A stretch of 64,000 nucleotides of DNA from Caldiserica bacterium UBA646 (GTDB lineage Bacteria; Caldisericota; Caldisericia; Caldisericales; Caldisericaceae): contig DBOM01000062.1 in assembly GCA_002299965.1 (NCBI GenBank), forward strand, positions 826 to 64,825. The letters are read 5' to 3'. Made by a program: the position numbers and the translations under genes. Below are positions 30,907-39,773 of this stretch, in pieces (position 1 is the first letter of the stretch; every line of letters starts with the position of its first letter). A model generated the notes under the pieces. That model searched no databases. It saw only the letters and a program-made list of their open reading frames with translations, and was not told where the DNA came from.

Positions 30907-32332
30907 TAACTTTTTCTCCTTCGTCTAATTTTTCCTTCGCTTCTTGCGCTTTTTTTTCTTTTAATGCTTTTATTTTTTCAAATGCAGCTTGCTTTGCTGC
31001 TTCAATCTTTCTCTGTTTGAGAATTTTCTGTTTAGCATTTCTCACATTTTCCGTGAGATGCCTCTTTGAAGGACAGACATATGAACAAACTCCGCATTCA
31101 ATACAATCAGTTGCATTTAATGTCTCTGTCAGTTTTATGGCCTCTCTCCGCCAGGCATGATCAATAAGAAGGGGCATAAGCCCAGTAGGACACCAGTCTA
31201 CACAACGCGAACATCGTATGCAAGGCATCTCATCTTGTGGTGCCATTTCAAGCACTTCTTCTCCAAAAAATAAAATTCCAGACGTGCCTTTCGTCACTGG
31301 TACTTCTATTGTAGGTTGGGCGATTCCCATCATAGGACCACCAAAAATAAGCTTCCGTAATTTTTTAGTAAGCCCTCCTGTTTGTTGTATTATATCTGTC
31401 ACAGTAGTACCTATTCTGATAGTATAATTTCCAGGTCTTTTAATTGCAGAACCTGAAACAGTAACACCTCGTTCGATCAGTGGCTTTCCTTCAAATACTG
31501 CTTCAGAAATAGCTTTTAGTGTGCCAACGTTCTGCACTATTACACCTACTTCAAGAGGCAGTTTTTCAGCAGGAACTTCTTTTCTGAGTACTGCTTTAAT
31601 AATCTGTTTTTCGCCTCCCTGAGGATATTTTGTTTTTACCAAAACCACTTCAATATTATCAAGTTCTCTTTTTTTTACATTCTCTTCAAGCAGTACTGCG
31701 GCATCCTTCTTATTGGTTTCGATTGCAATAATACCATGCTTTGCCCCCGTAATTTTCATTTCAACAAGGAGTCCCTTAATAATTTTTTCCGGGTATTCCA
31801 TCATCACCCTGTAGTCTGTTGTAAGATACGGTTCACATTCAGCACCATTCGCAACAATAACATCAATGACTTTATCTTTAGGAGGGGAAAGTTTGACTGC
31901 AGTAGGAAATGTTGCACCACCCATACCTACTATACCTTTATCTCGTATATTTTTGATAAGATCTTCCTTTGATGAAGATTCTAAAGATTCGATGCCTTTT
32001 AGATCACTAACCCATTCCTCTTTAAAATCGTTTTTGATGATAACGCTCTGCACTTTTGTTCCTAAAGGAAATGGCCTCAATTCTATAGCAACAACTTCGC
32101 CCGATATGGTAGCATGCACAGGAGCAGAAACAAACGCATTTGCACTCCCTATTATCTGACCAATTTTTACATGGTCTCCTACTTTAATAATAGGGATATT
32201 TGGCGCCCCAATATGCTGGCTCAACGGGATAACCGCAATAGCAGGTGGGGCTAAGGGGACAAACGGAGAATCTTTCGTCAGTTTATTTTCTTCAGGATGC
32301 GCTCCACCTGTCTTGAATGTAAATTCCTTCAT
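30899..32332 (-). CDS. rnfC: RnfC, NADH-binding subunit
   Basis: 477 aa. The N-terminal H..E.K..T and P..A.IPL.QHIG segments are RnfC-specific. The NuoF-like core has GMGGATFPTAVKL and NGAECEPYLT.DY for FMN/NADH. Two [4Fe-4S] motifs follow: CIRCSRCVDWCPTG and CIECGVCSYVCPSK. The C-terminal tail is a Lys/Glu/Ala-rich helix. It exchanges electrons with NAD+. First rnf gene, 7 nt after the zinc-ribbon gene. Confidence 0.94.
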   Translation of the reverse strand: MKEFTFKTGGAHPEENKLTKDSPFVPLAPPAIAVIPLSQHIGAPNIPIIKVGDHVKIGQIIGSANAFVSAPVHATISGEVVAIELRPFPLGTKVQSVIIKNDFKEEWVSDLKGIESLESSSKEDLIKNIRDKGIVGMGGATFPTAVKLSPPKDKVIDVIVANGAECEPYLTTDYRVMMEYPEKIIKGLLVEMKITGAKHGIIAIETNKKDAAVLLEENVKKRELDNIEVVLVKTKYPQGGEKQIIKAVLRKEVPAEKLPLEVGVIVQNVGTLKAISEAVFEGKPLIERGVTVSGSAIKRPGNYTIRIGTTVTDIIQQTGGLTKKLRKLIFGGPMMGIAQPTIEVPVTKGTSGILFFGEEVLEMAPQDEMPCIRCSRCVDWCPTGLMPLLIDHAWRREAIKLTETLNATDCIECGVCSYVCPSKRHLTENVRNAKQKILKQRKIEAAKQAAFEKIKALKEKKAQEAKEKLDEGEKVNG

Positions 32333-32339
32333 TGTTCAC

Positions 32340-32813
32340 TCACTTCTCATCAAAAATATGCCCACAATATGGACATATTTTTGCGTCTTTATCTACCCTT
32401 TTTTTACACTCATCACAATATTTCTTTAACTGCGTAAAACATTTGGGGCAGTACATATAATCCGCACTAACTTCTTCTCCACATACCGGACATTTCTGTA
32501 TTTCCTTACTCACCATTAACTCATAATAATTTCTCTGCAGTTGCATTAATTCCTTGTTTAATTTTTCTTCCTCAAGTTCCTCTTTTGTATAAGATGAGCG
32601 CACTATCATATAAAAAAGAAAAGGCAATATCCCACCAAAGAGAATTGTACATATAGTCCACAAAAGGTTTTTCCCGCCACGAAGACTGCTATCACGATAA
32701 ACATAAAATGCAAGAACGAATATGACAACAAGTGATCCTAATAAGAAAATCCCAAAATCAAGAGCACTTATCCATGGAAAACTTCCTCTTAAAAGATTCA
32801 TTATATAGTTCAT
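32340..32813 (-). CDS. Membrane protein with double zinc ribbon
   Basis: 157 aa. Two transmembrane helices (about 17-38 and 52-70), a coiled segment (75-100), then two zinc-ribbon units: CPVCGEE...YCPKC and YCDECKKR...KICPYCGH. Such PLDc_N-like membrane proteins with ribbons are of unknown function. No SD is visible. A TATAAT 8 nt before the ATG (32827-32822) suggests a leaderless mRNA that would also carry rnf. An alternative ATG lies at 32801. Confidence 0.7.
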   Translation of the reverse strand: MNYIMNLLRGSFPWISALDFGIFLLGSLVVIFVLAFYVYRDSSLRGGKNLLWTICTILFGGILPFLFYMIVRSSYTKEELEEEKLNKELMQLQRNYYELMVSKEIQKCPVCGEEVSADYMYCPKCFTQLKKYCDECKKRVDKDAKICPYCGHIFDEK

Positions 32814-32821
32814 ATGCCAAA

Positions 32822-32827
32822 ATTATA
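32822..32827 (-). promoter_or_regulatory. Possible -10 for a leaderless transcript before the zinc-ribbon/rnf genes
   Basis: TATAAT on the minus strand ends 8 nt before the ATG, so transcription would begin at or next to the start codon. The -35 is weak (TTGTTT at 15 nt). It lies at the 3' end of folC. Confidence 0.4.
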
Positions 32828-34157
32828 ACAAGTTTTTTGAAAAAACAAAATAATTCATCAATTTTCTTATATAGGCAATAAGATATAACGATCCCGTAAC
32901 ACAGAGCAATCCATCGTTGCCAACATTTTTTTTTGCAAAAGCAAATGCTTTCCTTGGGTTTTTTTCCACTATAATTTTATCCTTCGGAATATATTTCCGA
33001 GCAATACTATTTAATTTTTCAACCTCAAGCCTCCTTGAATAGGAATTTGGTGTCTCGGTTAAAACAAACATTTCCCCAACAGACGCAAGAACAGAAAGTG
33101 TATCCTCTATATTCTTATCCTTTAACATCGAAAAAAGGAAAACAATTCGTTCGTTAAAAATATTCTTTAGGGATCGTACAAGTGCTTCGGAAGAAGCTCT
33201 ATTGTGTGCTCCATCAAGAACAATGAAAGGATTTTCACTTACAATCTCTAATCTCCCTGGCCAGAAACTTTTAGCCAATCCATTATATATATCCTTCTCG
33301 TTTATCCCATATCCCATATCTTTAAGCAAAAGCACAGTCTGTATTGCAGTAGATGCATTTTCTGCTTGATGGTAACCAATCAATGGAATAACAAGTTCTT
33401 TAAAATGCTTTTGAAAGATTGGAGAGTGAAAATCGAAAACAACGCCTTTATCATTTTCTTTTACATCAGAAATAAAATAATCTTTTTCATATTCAAAACA
33501 CTGTACCTTATTTCTTGAAGCCTCATTCGCAAGAATTTCAGAAACTGCTTTTTCCTGTCTTCCAATAACCAGAGGGACTCCCTTTTTAATAATGCCTGAT
33601 TTTTCCATAGCAATCTCTTTGAGCGAATTTCCTAAAAACTTTTGATGATCAAAACTTATCTCGGTTATAATAGAAACAAGCGGATTTTTAATGATATTTG
33701 TAGCATCAAGTCTTCCCCCCATTCCTACTTCATATAAAGCCATATCAACTCTCTTTTCTAAAAAATAAATAAAAGATGCAATTGTGAAAGTCTCAAATGT
33801 AGAAGGCGTATTTTCCACAGAAATTATCTTATAGATTTTTCTCAGGTTATCTAAGATAAGAGAAAACTCATAAGGTGTTATGAGATGCCCATTTACAGAA
33901 ATCCTTTCGTTAGTATTAATTAAAGATGGCGATGTAAATGCTCCTACTCTCAATTTTTCTCTCAAAATAAATGAAAGAAAAGAGAGAGTAGAACCTTTTC
34001 CTTTCGTGCCCGCAATATGAACAGTTTTTAGTAAATCTTGAGGATTACCTATCCCTCCAAGAATGTTTTCCATTCTATCAAAACCAAATTGCAACCATAT
34101 TTTTTTATTTCTGTTTAAACAATATGTATAATCTAAAGAGCGTGAATAAGAAAACAT
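32823..34157 (-). CDS. folC: Folylpolyglutamate/dihydrofolate synthase
   Basis: 444 aa Mur-ligase family enzyme that adds glutamate to folates (and to dihydropteroate in bifunctional forms). Motifs: P-loop HIAGTKGKGST, TSPSLINTNERISVNG, YEVGMGGRLDATNI, and LDGAHNRAS in the C-terminal domain. The ATG follows the valS stop directly, with AGAGG in the valS end. Housekeeping gene inside the PPC-valS-folC-rnf run. Confidence 0.93.
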   Translation of the reverse strand: MFSYSRSLDYTYCLNRNKKIWLQFGFDRMENILGGIGNPQDLLKTVHIAGTKGKGSTLSFLSFILREKLRVGAFTSPSLINTNERISVNGHLITPYEFSLILDNLRKIYKIISVENTPSTFETFTIASFIYFLEKRVDMALYEVGMGGRLDATNIIKNPLVSIITEISFDHQKFLGNSLKEIAMEKSGIIKKGVPLVIGRQEKAVSEILANEASRNKVQCFEYEKDYFISDVKENDKGVVFDFHSPIFQKHFKELVIPLIGYHQAENASTAIQTVLLLKDMGYGINEKDIYNGLAKSFWPGRLEIVSENPFIVLDGAHNRASSEALVRSLKNIFNERIVFLFSMLKDKNIEDTLSVLASVGEMFVLTETPNSYSRRLEVEKLNSIARKYIPKDKIIVEKNPRKAFAFAKKNVGNDGLLCVTGSLYLIAYIRKLMNYFVFSKNLL

Positions 34158-36800
34158 CTATGCCTCTAAATCTTTAAGATGCTCCAATATTAAAACATAC
34201 TCTCTTCCTGCTTCTTCCAGTCTATCCCTGTCCTTTTTTATTACTTCTGGCGGTGCTTTCTTAAGATAAGATTCATTGTATAATCTTCCTGTGATTTTTT
34301 TCCTCTCGGTTCCTAAAGATTCAAGTTTTTCGTTAAGACGTTTCTTTTCTTTCTCAACATCGATCTCAGTAGCAACATGTAAATATAATGTTGTTCCAGA
34401 CACAACACTTTTTACAGTTCGAGATGGCTTAGAGTTTGTAAATCCTATATCACTCAAAAAAGCAATCTGCATAATTTTTGTTTTTTCTTGTAAAAGAAGT
34501 TTTTTTTGTTCATCATCCTCTGTCCTAAAGGAAACTTTAATCAACCGAGTAGTTGGAATATCAAATTCTGCCTTCAGATTTCTAATGCTTCTTACAGCAG
34601 AAAAGATGAACTCTGCCTTTTCCTCTGACTCCTTATCAATTTTCCCCTCGTCATAATCAGGAAAATCCGCTACAATAAGAGCTTTTTCTCTATGCGGAAG
34701 ATAAGAGAATATTTCTTCTGTAACAAACGGAATAAAAGGATGAAGCATCTTCAAAATTTTATTCAATGCATCCCACAAAAGAAACTGTGCTTCTTCTTTC
34801 CTTACTTTATCATTGCCATAAAGACGAATTTTACAAATCTCTATATACCAGTCACAGAATTCTTTCCAGACAAAATCATATAATTCTCTAGAAGCCTCGC
34901 CTAACTCGTACCGAGAAAGAAGCTCTGCTTGTCGTTTAAGAACACGGTTCAGCTTACTTTGCAGCCATATATCCTCAAGTTCCAAATGAATATTCTTACT
35001 ATCAAATTTAAGCGGATCAAATTCTTCTAAGTTCATGACAACAAATCTAGATGCATTCCATACTTTATTCACAAAATTTCTACTTGCAGTGAGTTTTTCA
35101 TCAGAAAGATTTATATCTTGTCCACCTGTTGTACTGAGATAAGCCATTGTAAAACGCAGTGCATCTGTACCATATTTATTAATTATATCTATAGGATCTA
35201 TGTTGTTTTCCAAAGACTTGCTCATTTTTTTCCCTTTTTCATCCCTTACTAAACCGTGAAGCAAAACAGTGTCAAAAGGTTTATTTCCCATAAATATTAA
35301 ACCACTCATAATCATTCTTGCCACCCAGAAAAAAAGGATATCGTATCCGGTAACAAGCAACGTAGTCGGGTAATAATAATTTAAGTTAATAGTTTTTCCC
35401 GGCCAACCCAATGTCGCAAAAGGCCACAAGGCAGCAGAAAACCATGTATCCAGCACATCTTCATCTTGAACAATATTAGCGCTCTCACACTTTGTACATT
35501 TTTTTACCTCTTCTCTTGATACAATTACTTCACCACAATCCTTGCAATAATACGCAGGAATTCGATGACCCCACCAAAGCTGTCTACTTATACACCAATC
35601 TCTTATGTTATTCAGCCAGTCATAATAAACTTTTTCCCACTTGGATGGAGTAATTTTTATGTTTCCATTTTTCACTGCCTGTAATGCTTTATCTGCAGCC
35701 ATCCCCATTTTAATAAACCACTGCTTTGAAAGAATAGGTTCCACAATAGTGTCGCAGCGTTGACAATGTCCCACAGAGTTTTTGTAGCCCTCTTCTTTTA
35801 CAAGGTAGCCAGCATCTTTCAAATCTTTTATTAAGACGTTTCTGCATTCCATCACTGTAAGACCTAAATATTTATCAGGTACATTGAACATCTTTCCTTC
35901 CCCATTTATGATATTAACAAATGGAAGATCATGCCTTTTGGCGATTTCAAAATCATCAGTAGAGTGAGAAGGAGTAACTTTTACAGCACCTGTACCAAAT
36001 TCTTTGTTCACCTCTTTATCACTCACAATAGGAATCTCTCTACCAACTAAAGGAAGTATAATTGTTTTGCTAACAAGTTTTTTATATCTATTATCATCGG
36101 GAGACACAGCAACTGCAGTATCCCCTAACATTGTCTCGGGTCGTGTTGTAGCAACAACAATTCCATTATCAGCATCTTCCTTCAATGGATATTTAATATA
36201 ATATAACTTACTTTTTGAAGTTTCATACTCGACTTCGATGTCAGAAAGTGCCGTATGGCAGTGAGGACACCAATTTATAATTCTCTCGCCTCTGTAAAGT
36301 AGGCCTTTTTCATAATACCAGACAAACGCCTCTTTAACAGCTTCTTTATATCTGTCATCCAGTGTAAAACGCAGTTTGCTCCAATCTGCAGAAACTCCCA
36401 ATCTCTTTAACTGTGTAAGAATAGTTCCCCCATATTTTTCCTTCCATTTCCAAATTTCCTCCACAAATTTATCTCGTCCAAGATCGCTTTTCTTGATACC
36501 TTTTGCAAGCAATTCCCTTTCGACAACTGCCTGGGTCGCAATACCAGCATGATCCATTCCTGGAAGCCAAAGTGTTTCCTTACTATTCATTCTGTTAAAA
36601 CGAACACAAATATCTTGAATAGTAAAATTTAATGCATGCCCTGTATGAAGCCTACCAGTTATATTCGGAGGAGGCATCATTATCACAAAAGGAATTTTGT
36701 CAGGATTGGGGGTAGAACAAAAAAATTTATTTTCTTCCCAAAATTTATATATTCGCTCTTCTACTTTGCCAGGCACATAAGCTTTATCCATATCTACCAT
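34158..36800 (-). CDS. valS: Valyl-tRNA synthetase
   Basis: 880 aa class I synthetase. HIGH box PPPNITGRLHTGHAL, a zinc-finger-like CKDCGEV...CTKCE, the editing-domain segment ATTRPETMLGDTAVAV, GYDILFFWVARM, and the KMSKS loop. The C-terminal coiled arm (VATEIDVEKEKKRLNEKLE) is typical of ValRS. Start ATG at 36800 with AGGAG upstream. Normal length. No T-box is seen upstream. Confidence 0.97.
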   Translation of the reverse strand: MVDMDKAYVPGKVEERIYKFWEENKFFCSTPNPDKIPFVIMMPPPNITGRLHTGHALNFTIQDICVRFNRMNSKETLWLPGMDHAGIATQAVVERELLAKGIKKSDLGRDKFVEEIWKWKEKYGGTILTQLKRLGVSADWSKLRFTLDDRYKEAVKEAFVWYYEKGLLYRGERIINWCPHCHTALSDIEVEYETSKSKLYYIKYPLKEDADNGIVVATTRPETMLGDTAVAVSPDDNRYKKLVSKTIILPLVGREIPIVSDKEVNKEFGTGAVKVTPSHSTDDFEIAKRHDLPFVNIINGEGKMFNVPDKYLGLTVMECRNVLIKDLKDAGYLVKEEGYKNSVGHCQRCDTIVEPILSKQWFIKMGMAADKALQAVKNGNIKITPSKWEKVYYDWLNNIRDWCISRQLWWGHRIPAYYCKDCGEVIVSREEVKKCTKCESANIVQDEDVLDTWFSAALWPFATLGWPGKTINLNYYYPTTLLVTGYDILFFWVARMIMSGLIFMGNKPFDTVLLHGLVRDEKGKKMSKSLENNIDPIDIINKYGTDALRFTMAYLSTTGGQDINLSDEKLTASRNFVNKVWNASRFVVMNLEEFDPLKFDSKNIHLELEDIWLQSKLNRVLKRQAELLSRYELGEASRELYDFVWKEFCDWYIEICKIRLYGNDKVRKEEAQFLLWDALNKILKMLHPFIPFVTEEIFSYLPHREKALIVADFPDYDEGKIDKESEEKAEFIFSAVRSIRNLKAEFDIPTTRLIKVSFRTEDDEQKKLLLQEKTKIMQIAFLSDIGFTNSKPSRTVKSVVSGTTLYLHVATEIDVEKEKKRLNEKLESLGTERKKITGRLYNESYLKKAPPEVIKKDRDRLEEAGREYVLILEHLKDLEA

Positions 36801-36818
36801 AATAATCTCCTCACAAAC

Positions 36819-37244
36819 TTAAGCAAGAAACAGGCCCAACAACCCATTCTCTTCTTTTTTTCGTATAAGCAAGATATTGTCTAATTTCTGTAAAAAAATC
36901 TCCCCTGTATTGTTTATCTGTCCTTTAATAAAATGTCCGCCAATGAGTTTGTGATCCTTAAGAGCTAGTGCGGTGTGAAGATGAATAATTGGATCTCCAT
37001 CATTCTCCGTTGTGCTAATATTTCCTTGCAAAGAAACAAGTTCGACAGGATCTTTAATGCTCTTTGTAAGATATTCATTCCCATCCCAGTAACCTATCTC
37101 TACATTTCGCAACATACCTATCCCGTTCAATATAATGCCAGATTCAACTTTGTAGTTCTTGCACACAGTTTTCAAGGATTCCAATAAATCTTCTCCATCT
37201 TGTAATCTCACGCCAAGCATTACTTTACCTTCTTTTATAATCAT
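36819..37244 (-). CDS. PPC/DUF296-domain protein
   Basis: 141 aa. PPC domain pattern: GVRLQDGEDLLESLKTVCKNYKVE over 10-34, ESGIILNGIGML, VSLQGNIS and the metal-type HLHTALAL..HKLIGGHF. Prokaryotic members are small trimeric proteins of unclear role; plant homologs carry AT-hooks. First gene of the valS-folC-rnf run, with TAGGAGG before the ATG and a near-consensus promoter. Confidence 0.85.
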   Translation of the reverse strand: MIIKEGKVMLGVRLQDGEDLLESLKTVCKNYKVESGIILNGIGMLRNVEIGYWDGNEYLTKSIKDPVELVSLQGNISTTENDGDPIIHLHTALALKDHKLIGGHFIKGQINNTGEIFLQKLDNILLIRKKEENGLLGLFLA

Positions 37245-37292
37245 GATGCCTCCTAACTCATTTACTTCATATATTATATTTTTTGCTTATCT

Positions 37293-37320
37293 ATTATATA
37301 GATATATAGTATGAAGTCAA
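37293..37320 (-). promoter_or_regulatory. Promoter of the PPC-valS-folC-rnf unit
   Basis: TTGACT (37320-37315) and TATAAT (37298-37293) on the minus strand, 16 nt apart, about 50 nt before the first ATG. Confidence 0.75.
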
Positions 37321-37402
37321 TTTGAGAACCGCATTAAATTATTTATAGTAATATTCTACAGTGGTTTAACTTGTATTCCAGGGCCTTTCAAAATAAATAG
37401 GC

Positions 37403-37430
37403 TTGACTTGTATCAAAAGTTGAGTAGAAT
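37403..37430 (+). promoter_or_regulatory. Promoter of the tRNA-cdsZ-rnpB unit
   Basis: TTGACT (37403-37408) and TAGAAT (37425-37430) with 16-nt spacing. Transcription would start about 10 nt before the tRNA. Confidence 0.7.
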
Positions 37431-37446
37431 ATGATTGCATATGGAC

Positions 37447-37521
37447 GGGCCCGTAGCTCAACGGCGGAGCAGTTGGCTCATAACCAATTGGTTCCTGGTT
37501 CGAATCCAGGCGGGCCCACCA
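37447..37521 (+). tRNA. tRNA-Met (CAU), elongator type
   Basis: 75 nt with encoded CCA. Acceptor GGGCCCG/CGGGCCC, D stem GCTC/GAGC, anticodon stem GTTGG/CCAAT with loop CTCATAA (anticodon CAT), T stem CCTGG/CCAGG with loop TTCGAAT. The three G-C pairs of an initiator are missing, so it is an elongator Met or the lysidine-modified Ile2 tRNA; both have CAU and I cannot separate them here. Confidence 0.93.
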
Positions 37522-37539
37522 TTTAGACGGAGGTTGTTA

Positions 37540-38256
37540 ATGTACATAAAAATGCTTTGGGATTTTGAACAAAAAGAAAAAAAGGTAAAAAATAAAGAAC
37601 ACCGCATTGAAGAAATTGGAACAGAAGTTCAAATTTTAAACGAAATAAGCAAGTTAGAAGAGGAGATAAAAGCAATTAAATCTGCAAAAGATGGATTCCT
37701 CAAGCGGAAAAATGAGATTGAAATAGAAGTAGAAGAAAACGAATCCCAATTAGAACACGTTTCCTCATTGATAAAAGGAAATAAATTAAAGACAAGTAAA
37801 GAGCTAAAAACAGCAAAAAAAACAGAAGAGTCGCTTATTGCAAAGCAAAATGAATTAAAAAAGAATTTAGAGTTCATGACTACTGAAATAAGTGAGAAAG
37901 ATGAGCTTGTTGAAGAACTTGGTAAAAAAATTGAAAAAATGAAAGAAACAATTGTGCAGATGAAAAAAGAGCGAAAAAAGCTTGAAAAAGAATTAAAATC
38001 AGAAGTAAAAATATTGAATGAAGAATTTGTAAAACTAAAAGAGGTAATTCCACAAATTATCATTCAAAAATATGAAATGATAAAAGAAAATTACCCTGAA
38101 GAAACAATTGCAACGACAGATCATGGATTTTGCAAAAATTGTGGAGTACAACTTCCCCTGGAAATAGCAGAAGAATTGAAAAAGGGAGAAGGGGATAAAA
38201 TTATTCAGTGCGAAGTATGCGGAAAGATTTTATACTATCCTGAAGAACTAAAATAA
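37540..38256 (+). CDS. CdsZ-type coiled-coil zinc-ribbon protein
   Basis: 238 aa from the ATG at 37540, with GGAGG (37529-37533) 6 nt upstream; an upstream in-frame ATG lies inside the tRNA region and is rejected. Residues about 10-180 form a long coiled coil rich in Glu and Lys. The C-terminus holds a C4 zinc ribbon (CKNCG and CEVCG) as in the zf-RING_7/CdsZ family. The gene often lies just upstream of rnpB in other bacteria, and here its stop codon touches the rnpB 5' end. Function is not established; a nucleic-acid or regulatory role is likely. Confidence 0.85.
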   Translation: MYIKMLWDFEQKEKKVKNKEHRIEEIGTEVQILNEISKLEEEIKAIKSAKDGFLKRKNEIEIEVEENESQLEHVSSLIKGNKLKTSKELKTAKKTEESLIAKQNELKKNLEFMTTEISEKDELVEELGKKIEKMKETIVQMKKERKKLEKELKSEVKILNEEFVKLKEVIPQIIIQKYEMIKENYPEETIATTDHGFCKNCGVQLPLEIAEELKKGEGDKIIQCEVCGKILYYPEELK

Positions 38257-38596
38257 ATCCCTAAGTAAGGAAGATGATCGCAAGATGCATAATGCATCTT
38301 GAGGAAAGTCCGGACTTCATGGAGGTAAGGTGCCTGGGAAACCCAGGCAGGGGCGACCCTAGGGAAAGTGCCACAGAAAACAAACCGCTGAGAAATCAGT
38401 AAGGGTGAAAAGGTAGCGTAAGAGACTACCGCCATCTTCAGTAATGAAGGTGGGCATGGTAAACCCCACCTGAAGCAAGGCCAAATAGGATGGTAGGACA
38501 CCTCCACCAAAAACCATCGGGTTGGCTGCATAGATAAATGATCATCGCCTCTCTACGTGAGGGGACAGAATCCGGCTTATTCCTTGCTTAGGGATT
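38257..38596 (+). ncRNA. rnpB: RNase P RNA, bacterial class A
   Basis: Conserved core pieces occur in order: GAGGAAAGTCCGGACTTC near 38301, CCACAGAAA, AGGGTGAAA, ACCCCACCTGAAGCAAG and the 3' ACAGAATCCGGCTTA. The ends form P1: AATCCCTAAG-T-AAGGAA at 38256-38272 pairs with TTCCTT-G-CTTAGGGATT at 38580-38596, a 17-bp helix including one G-U. A T-run follows, so P1 probably doubles as terminator. It is the catalytic RNA that trims tRNA 5' ends. Confidence 0.96.
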
Positions 38597-38618
38597 TTTT
38601 TTAAATATTAGATAATGT

Positions 38619-38624
38619 TATACT
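38619..38624 (+). promoter_or_regulatory. Possible -10 for a leaderless rsmH transcript
   Basis: TATACT ends 7 nt before the ATG at 38632, and no SD is present. The -35 is only a T-run. It sits between the rnpB terminator and the dcw cluster. Confidence 0.4.
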
Positions 38625-38631
38625 TATAACA

Positions 38632-39510
38632 ATGATGAAAATATACCACACACCTGTTTTAATAAATGAAGTTATAGACCTTCTCGACATTAGGAAAGAA
38701 GACATCGTTATAGATTGCACCGTAGGAGAAGGCGGACATAGCGAGAAAATTCTCTCGCTTGTCAATAAATTTGGACATTTATATGGCATAGACAGAGATA
38801 AAGAAGCTTTAGATACAGCAAAAAAAAGACTATCTTTGATTGGAACCAATTTCACTCTAATACATGGCAATTTCGCTAATCTACTAAATATTGCAAAAGA
38901 GCATAACATCGCTAGAGTAAATAAAATAATTGTTGATTTAGGAATCTCTTCATTACAAATAGAAATAGAAGAAAGAGGTTTTAGCTTTAAAAGAGAAGGT
39001 CCCTTGGATATGAGGATGAATCGAGAGGAAAGAACAACAGCACTAGAAATAATAAATAGCTTTCCTGAATGTGAAATAGCCGACATAATATATAAATATG
39101 GAGAAGAACGGTTCTCAAGAAAAATAGCAAAAAAAATTGTAAATTACAGGAAATCGAAAACGATAAAAACGACAACAGAACTTGCAGAAATAATAAAAAA
39201 AGCGTACCCGCATAAGTGGCAGAAAATCCACCCTGCTACCAGGACATTTCAAGCCCTAAGGATTGAAGTCAACAAAGAACTGGAAAATCTTGAAAAGTTT
39301 TTAGAAAGCTTCCCGCAAATCTTAGCTAAAAATGGACGAATTGCAATTATCTCGTACCACTCTCTAGAAGACAGACCTATAAAAACATATTTCAAGCAGA
39401 ATGAGAAGCTCCATATTCTTAACAAAAAAGTAATAAAACCGACACCTGAAGAAATATCTCAAAATCCTCGATCGAGAAGCGCAAAGCTAAGAGGAGCTGA
39501 AAAATTATGA
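38632..39510 (+). CDS. rsmH: 16S rRNA (cytosine-1402-N4)-methyltransferase RsmH
   Basis: 292 aa. SAM-binding motif CTVGEGGHSEKIL, then DLGISSLQ, GPLDMRMN and ATRTFQALRIEVN, and ISYHSLEDR. All are RsmH (MraW) hallmarks. First gene of the dcw cluster; mraZ is not upstream. No SD; two ATGs in tandem (38632, 38635). Methylates C1402 of 16S rRNA. Confidence 0.95.
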   Translation: MMKIYHTPVLINEVIDLLDIRKEDIVIDCTVGEGGHSEKILSLVNKFGHLYGIDRDKEALDTAKKRLSLIGTNFTLIHGNFANLLNIAKEHNIARVNKIIVDLGISSLQIEIEERGFSFKREGPLDMRMNREERTTALEIINSFPECEIADIIYKYGEERFSRKIAKKIVNYRKSKTIKTTTELAEIIKKAYPHKWQKIHPATRTFQALRIEVNKELENLEKFLESFPQILAKNGRIAIISYHSLEDRPIKTYFKQNEKLHILNKKVIKPTPEEISQNPRSRSAKLRGAEKL

Positions 39511-39773
39511 AAAGATATTTATTACTTGTATTTATAGTTCTTTTACTTTTGGCATTATACGGGACAACTTACTTAAAAACAATCAGATTAGAGAAATTAA
39601 AAGAAACGCTTGGCGCCCAAGTATCTGTTTTGCAGTCAAAAAATGAGGATCTTAACGTAAAACTTCTCGACAAAAGTTCACCGCTTGAAATTGATAAATT
39701 AGCACGTGGAAAATATGAGATGAAAGAGCCTGACTCTTTTTATATAATAGAAATTAATGCTAATGGAAAATAA
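39507..39773 (+). CDS. ftsL: FtsL-like cell division protein
   Basis: 88 aa. N-terminal helix (4-22) followed by a coiled coil (LEKLKETLGAQVSVLQ..NEDL) and a short LEIDKLAR motif, the FtsL/DivIC outline. Sequence conservation in this family is low, so the call rests on topology and on its place between rsmH and ftsI. Overlaps both neighbours. Confidence 0.75.
   Translation: MKRYLLLVFIVLLLLALYGTTYLKTIRLEKLKETLGAQVSVLQSKNEDLNVKLLDKSSPLEIDKLARGKYEMKEPDSFYIIEINANGK

Noticed and set aside
37435..37539. N-terminal extension of the CdsZ ORF
   Set aside because: It reads through the tRNA; the ATG at 37540 has a proper SD.
38235..38531. 98-residue ORF on the minus strand
   Set aside because: Antisense to rnpB; no SD and no recognisable protein.
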